A program made the position numbers and the translations under genes. A stretch of 64,000 bases of DNA, taken from NCBI GenBank assembly GCA_018398805.1, contig JAGFBZ010000860.1, positions 1,028,821 to 1,092,820 of the forward strand, read 5' to 3'. The DNA is from Hirundichthys speculiger (taxonomy: Eukaryota; Chordata; Actinopteri; Beloniformes; Exocoetidae). Shown here in pieces: positions 58,101 to 64,000 of this stretch. Below the pieces are notes generated by a model. The model did no database searches. It was not told where the DNA came from and was given only the letters and a program-made list of their open reading frames with translations. The first letter of the stretch is position 1. Each line of letters starts with the position of its first letter.

Positions 58101-61100
58101 AAAATCCTACCATATATGCAATTCGAATGCACTTCCTGGGAATACTATAGTTCAGAATAACAATATTAATTGCATGTATAGTGGAAGTCCCACCTGCTTT
58201 CAAAGGTGAGACTTGAAAATCCTACCATATATGCAATTCGAATGCACTTCCTGGGAATCCTACAGTAGTTAACAATAACAATATTAATTGCATGTATAGT
58301 GGAAGTCCCACCTGCTTTCAAAGGTGAGACTTTAAAATCCTACCATATATGCAATTCGAATGCACTTCCTGGGAATCCTATAGTTCAGAATAACAATATT
58401 AATTGCATGTATAGTGGAAGTCCCACCTGCTTTCAAAGGTGAGACTTGAAAATCCTACCATATATGCAATTCGAATGCACTTCCTGGGAATCCTACAGTT
58501 CACAATAACAATATTAATTGCATGTATAGTGGAAGTCCCACCTGCTTTCAAAGGTGAGACTTTAAAATCCTACCATATATGCAATTCGAATGCACTTCCT
58601 GGGAATCCTACAGTTCAGAATAACAATATTAATTGCATGTATAGTGGAAGTCCCACCTGCTTTCAAAGGTGAGAACTTGAAAATCCTACCATATATGCAA
58701 TTCGAATGCACTTCCTGGGAATACTATAGTTCACAATAACAATATTAATTGCATGTATAGTGGAAGTCCCACCTGCTTTCAAAGGTGAGACTTGAAAATC
58801 CTACCATATATGCAATTCGAATGCACTTCCTTGGAATCCTACAGTTCAGAATAACAATATTAATTGCATGTATAGTGGAAGTCCCACCTGCTTTCAAAGG
58901 TGAGACTTTGAAAATCCTACCATATATGCAATTCGAATGCACTTCCTGGGAATCCTACAGTTCAGAATAACAATATTAATTGCATGTATAGTGGAAGTCC
59001 CACCTGCTTTCAAAGGTGAGACTTTAAAATCCTACCATATATGCAATTCGAATGCACTTCCTGGGAATCCTACAGTTCAGAATAACAATATTAATTGCAT
59101 GTATAGTGGAAGTCCCACCTGCTTTCAAAGGTGAGACTTAAAAAATCCTACCATATATGCAATTCGAATGCACTTCCTGGGAATCCTACAGTTCAGAATA
59201 ACAATATTAATTGCATGTATAGTGGAAGTCCCACCTACTTTCAAAAGTGAGACTTTAAAAATCCTACCATATATGCAATTCGAATGCACTTCCTGGGAAT
59301 ACTATAGTTAACAATAACAATATTAATTGCATGTATAGTGGAAGTCCCACCTGCTTTCAAAGGTGAGACTTGAAAATCCTACCATATATGCAATTCGAAT
59401 GCACTTCCTGGGAATCCTACAGTTCAGAATAACAATATTAATTGCATGTATAGTGGAAGTCCCACCTGCTTTCAAAGGTGAGACTTTAAAATCCTACCAT
59501 ATATGCAATTCGAATGCACTTCCTGGGAATACCTATAGTTCACAATAACAATATTAATTGCATGTATAGTGGAAGTCCCACCTGCTTTCAAAGGTGAGAC
59601 TTGAAAATCCTACCATATATGCAATTCGAATGCACTTCCTGGGAATCCTATAGTTCAAATAACAATATTAATTGCATGTATAGTGGAAGTCCCACCTGCT
59701 TTCAAAGGTGAGACTTGAAAATCCTACCATATATGCAATTCGAATGCACTTCCTGGGAATCCTATAGTTCAGAATAACAATATTAATTGCATGTATAGTG
59801 GAAGTCCCACCTGCTTTCAAAGGTGAGACTTGAAAATCCTACCATATATGCAATTCGAATGCACTTCCTGGGAATACCTATAGTTCAACAATAACAATAT
59901 TAATTGCATGTATAGTGGAAGTCCCACCTGCTTTCAAAGGTGAGACTTGAAAATCCTACCATATATGCAATTCGAATGCACTTCCTGGGAATACCTATAG
60001 TTCACAATAACAATATTAATTGCATGTATAGTGGAAGTCCCACCTGCTTTCAAAGGTGAGACTTGAAAAATCCTACCATATATGCAATTCGAATGCACTT
60101 CCTGGGAATCCTACAGTTCAGAATAACAATATTAATTGCATGTATAGTGGAAGTCCCACCTGCTTTCAAAGGTGTGAGACTTTAAAATCCTACCATATAT
60201 GCAATTCGAATGCACTTCCTGGGAATACTACAGTTCAGAATAACAATATTAATTGCATGTATAGTGGAAGTCCCACCTGCTTTCAAAGGTGAGACTTTAA
60301 AATCCTACCATATATGCAATTCGAATGCACTTCCTGGGAATCCTACAGTTCAGAATAACAATATTAATTGCATGTATAGTGGAAGTCCCACCTGCTTTCA
60401 AAGGTGAGACTTGAAAATCCTACCATATATGCAATTCGAATGCACTTCCTGGGAATCCTACAGTTCAGAATAACAATATTAATTGCATGTATAGTGGAAG
60501 TCCCACCTGCTTTCAAAGGTGAGACTTTAAAATCCTACCATATATGCAATTCGAATGCACTTCCTGGGAATCCTATAGTTCACAATAACAATATTAATTG
60601 CATGTATAGTGGAAGTCCCACCTGCTTTCAAAGGTGAGACTTTAAAATCCTACCATATATGCAATTCGTATGCACTTCCAGGGAATACTACAGTTCAGAA
60701 ATAACAATATTAATTGCATGTATAGTGGAAGTCCCACCTGCTTTCAAAGGTGAGACTTGAAAATCCTACCATATATGCAATTCGAATGCACTTCCTGGGA
60801 ATCCTACAGTTCAGAATAACAATATTAATTGCATGTATAGTGGAAGTCCCACCTGCTTTCAAAGGTGAGACTTGAAAATCCTACCATATATGCAATTCGA
60901 ATGCACTTCCTGGGAATCCTATAGTTCAGAATAACAATATTAATTGCATGTATAGTGGAAGTCCCACCTGCTTTCAAAGGTGAGACTTGAAAATCCTACC
61001 ATATATGCAATTCGAATGCACTTCCTGGGAATCCTACATTTCACAATAACAATATTAATTGCATGTATAGTGGAAGTCCCACCTGCTTTCAAAGGTGAGA

Positions 61101-64000
61101 CTTTAAAATCCTACCATATATGCAATTCGAATGCACTTCCTGGGAATCCTACAGTTCACAATAACAATATTAATTGCATGTATAGTGGAAGTCCCACCTG
61201 CTTTCAAAGGTGAGACTTGAAAATCCTACCATATATGCAATTCGAATGCACTTCCTGGGAATCCTATAGTTCAGAATAACAATATTAATTGCATGTATAG
61301 TGGAAGTCCCACCTGCTTTCAAAGGTGAGACTTTAAAATCCTACCATATATGCAATTCGAATGCACTTCCTGGGAATCCTACAGTTCAGAATAACAATAT
61401 TAATTGCATGTATAGTGGAAGTCCCACCTGCTTTCAAAGGTGAGACTTGAAAATCCTACCATATATGCAATTCGAATGCACTTCCAGGGAATCCTACAGT
61501 TCACAATAACAATATTAATTGCATGTATAGTGGAAGTCCCACCTGCTTTCAAAGGTGAGACTTTAAAATCCTACCATATATGCAATTCGAATGCACTTCC
61601 TGGGAATACTATAGTTAACAATAACAATATTAATTGCATGTATAGTGGAAGTCCCACCTGCTTTCAAAGGTGAGACTTGAAAATCCTACCATATATGCAA
61701 TTCGAATGCACTTCCTGGGAATACTACAGTTCAGAATAACAATATTAATTGCATGTATAGTGGAAGTCCCACCTGCTTTCAAAGGTGAGACTTGAAAATC
61801 CTACCATATATGCAATTCGAATGCACTTCCTGGGAATCCTACAGTTCAGAATAACAATATTAATTGCATGTATAGTGGAAGTCCCACCTGCTTTCAAAGG
61901 TGAGACTTTAAAATCCTACCATATATGCAATTCGAATGCACTTCCTGGGAATCCTATAGTTCAGAATAACAATATTAATTGCATGTATAGTGGAAGTCCC
62001 ACCTGCTTTCAAAGGTGAGACTTGAAAATCCTACCATATATGCAATTCGAATGCACTTCCTGGGAATCCTATAGTTCACAAATAACAATATTAATTGCAT
62101 GTATAGTGGAAGTCCCACCTGCTTTCAAAGGTGAGACTTGAAAATCCTACCATATATGCAATTCGAATGCACTTCCTGGGAATCCTACAGTTCAGAATAA
62201 CAATATTAATTGCATGTATAGTGGAAGTCCCACCTGCTTTCAAAGGTGAGACTTGAAAATCCTACCATATATGCAATTCGAATGCACTTCCTGGGAATCC
62301 TACAGTTCAGAAATAACAATATTAATTGCATGTATAGTGGAAGTCCCACCTGCTTTCAAAGGTGAGACTTTGAAAAATCCTACCATATATGCAATTCGAA
62401 TGCACTTCCAGGGAATCCTACAGTTCAGAATAACAATATTAATTGCATGTATAGTGGAAGTCCCACCTGCTTTCAAAGGTGAGACTTTTGAAAATCCTAC
62501 CATATATGCAATTCGAATGCACTTCCTGGGAATACTACAGTTCACAATAACAATATTATTAATTGCATGTATAGTGGAAGTCCCACCTGCTTTCAAAGGT
62601 GAGACTTGAAAATCCTACCATATATGCAATTCGAATGCACTTCCTGGGAATCCTACAGTTCAGAATAACAATATTAATTGCATGTATAGTGGAAGTCCCA
62701 CCTGCTTTCAAAGGTGAGAGACTTGAAAATCCTACCATATATGCAATTCGAATGCACTTCCTGGGAATACTATAGTTAACAATAACAATATTAATTGCAT
62801 GTATAGTGGAAGTCCCACCTGCTTTCAAAGGTGAGACTTGAAAATCCTACCATATATGCAATTCGAATGCACTTCCAGGGAATCCTACAGTTCAGAATAA
62901 TAACAATATTAATTGCATGTATAGTGGAAGTCCCACCTGCTTTCAAAGGTGAGACTTTAAAATCCTACCATATATGCAATTCGAATGCACTTCCTGGGAA
63001 TCCTACAGTTCAGAATAACAATATTAATTGCATGTATAGTGGAAGTCCCACCTGCTTTCAAAGGTGAGACTTGAAAATCCTACCATATATGCAATTCGAA
63101 TGCACTTCCTGGGAATCCTACAGTTCACAATAACAATATTAATTGCATGTATAGTGGAAGTCCCACCTGCTTTCAAAGGTGAGACTTTAAAATCCTACCA
63201 TATATGCAATTCGAATGCACTTCCTGGGAATCCTACAGTTCACAATAACAATATTAATTGCATGTATAGTGGAAGTCCCACCTGCTTTCAAAGGTGAGAC
63301 TTGAAAATCCTACCATATATGCAATTCGAATGCACTTCCTGGGAATACGATAGTTCACAATAACAATATTAATTGCATGTATAGTGGAAGTCCCACCTGC
63401 TTTCAAAGGTGAGACTTTAAAATCCTACCATATATGCAATTCGAATGCACTTCCTGGGAATCCTACAGTTCACAATAACAATATTAATTGCATGTATAGT
63501 GGAAGTCCCACCTGCTTTCAAAGGTGAGACTTGAAAATCCTACCATATATGCAATTCGAATGCACTTCCTGGGAATACTACAGTTTACAATAACAATATT
63601 AATTGCATGTATAGTGGAAGTCCCACCTGCTTTCAAAGGTGAGACTTGTAAAATCCTACCATATATGCAATTCGAATGCACTTCCTGGGAATCCTACAGT
63701 TCAAAATAACAATATTAATTGCATGTATAGTGGAAGTCCCACCTGCTTTCAAAGGTGAGACTTTAAAATCCTACCATATATGCAATTCGAATGCACTTCC
63801 TGGGAATCCTACAGTTCAGAATAACAATATTAATTGCATGTATAGTGGAAGTCCCACCTGCTTTCAAAGGTGAGACTTTAAAATACCATATATGCAATTC
63901 GAATGCACTTCCTGGGAATACTACAGTTCACAATAACAATATTAATTGCATGTATAGTGGAAGTCCCACCTGCTTTCAAAGGTGAGACTTGAAAATCCTA
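49166..64000 (+). repeat. 115-bp satellite array, about 129 monomers, continues past window
   Basis: Tandem head-to-tail monomers of 115 bp (some 114-119). Landmarks in order are AACAATATTAATTGCATGTA, GTGGAAGTCCCACCTGCTTT, CAAAGGTGAGACTT, a variable T/G plus A-run, CCTACCATATATGCAATTCG, AATGCACTTCC(T/A)GGGAAT and a variable block ending in AATAAC. Most monomers are nearly identical, which indicates recent homogenisation. Each has an imperfect inverted repeat able to form a hairpin of about 72 nt (see findings). Repeated 60-77 codon frames such as MRLENPTIYAIRMHFLGILQ arise because two units contain no stop in that phase; they are not genes. No CENP-B box was noticed. Confidence 0.98.

Noticed and set aside
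49342..63985. Dozens of 60-77 codon ORFs starting MRLENPTIYAIRMHF or MHFLGILQF
   Set aside because: They recur with the 115-bp period because that phase has few stops; there is no unique sequence or gene structure.
49166..64000. CRISPR-like array of palindromic repeats
   Set aside because: The units are contiguous near-identical 115-bp copies without unique spacers or cas genes, and the surrounding DNA is vertebrate-like.

Overview
The window looks like non-coding chromosomal DNA from a teleost fish. It carries the mixture typical of fish genomes: Tc1/mariner, Tigger-like, hAT and PIF/Harbinger DNA transposons; L2/CR1-like and L1/Tx1-like LINE fragments; LINE 3'-tail families ending in (TTGAA)n or (TGAT)n; short palindromic MITEs; solo-LTR-like elements; and large tandem arrays. 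There is no operon-like gene packing and I recognise no complete host protein-coding gene. All family names come from reading motifs, terminal repeats and target-site duplications by eye; no database search was run.

Layout. 1-21.6 kb is a patchwork of old transposons: an internally deleted Tc1 element (1684-2548), a Tigger-like element (3640-4323), a short interstitial telomeric tract (4663-4706), an L2-like LINE 3' end (4862-5884), hAT copies (8126, 11042, 14820, 15697), a Harbinger remnant with a MADF-like protein fragment (9993-10757), a three-layer nested insertion (16877-17994) and a solo LTR with matching flanks (19939-20353). A possible host terminal exon lies at 19694-19773. 21.6-24.45 kb is a minisatellite of about 36 bp (about 80 units) that runs directly into a plausible spliced coding end (24423-24620). 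25.5-44.6 kb is again transposon patchwork, including a 2.7 kb 5'-truncated L1/Tx1-like LINE (35602-38278) and a composite hAT element carrying two further insertions (42505-44543). 44.6-46.9 kb is repeat-poor and may hold conserved non-coding sequence.

The last 17 kb is satellite DNA. A 115-bp monomer starts at 46871, is interrupted inside one monomer by a 2.1 kb GACTGC(ATC)n minisatellite (47068-49165), then runs in about 129 near-identical copies to the window end, where it is cut off by the boundary. Each monomer contains a long imperfect inverted repeat (a hairpin of about 72 nt), and the left edge of the array coincides with the first base of that hairpin. This palindromic satellite with an embedded minisatellite is the most unusual structure here. 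The many short ORFs in the array, and the 574- and 603-codon ORFs in the minisatellite, follow from repeat periodicity and are not convincing genes.
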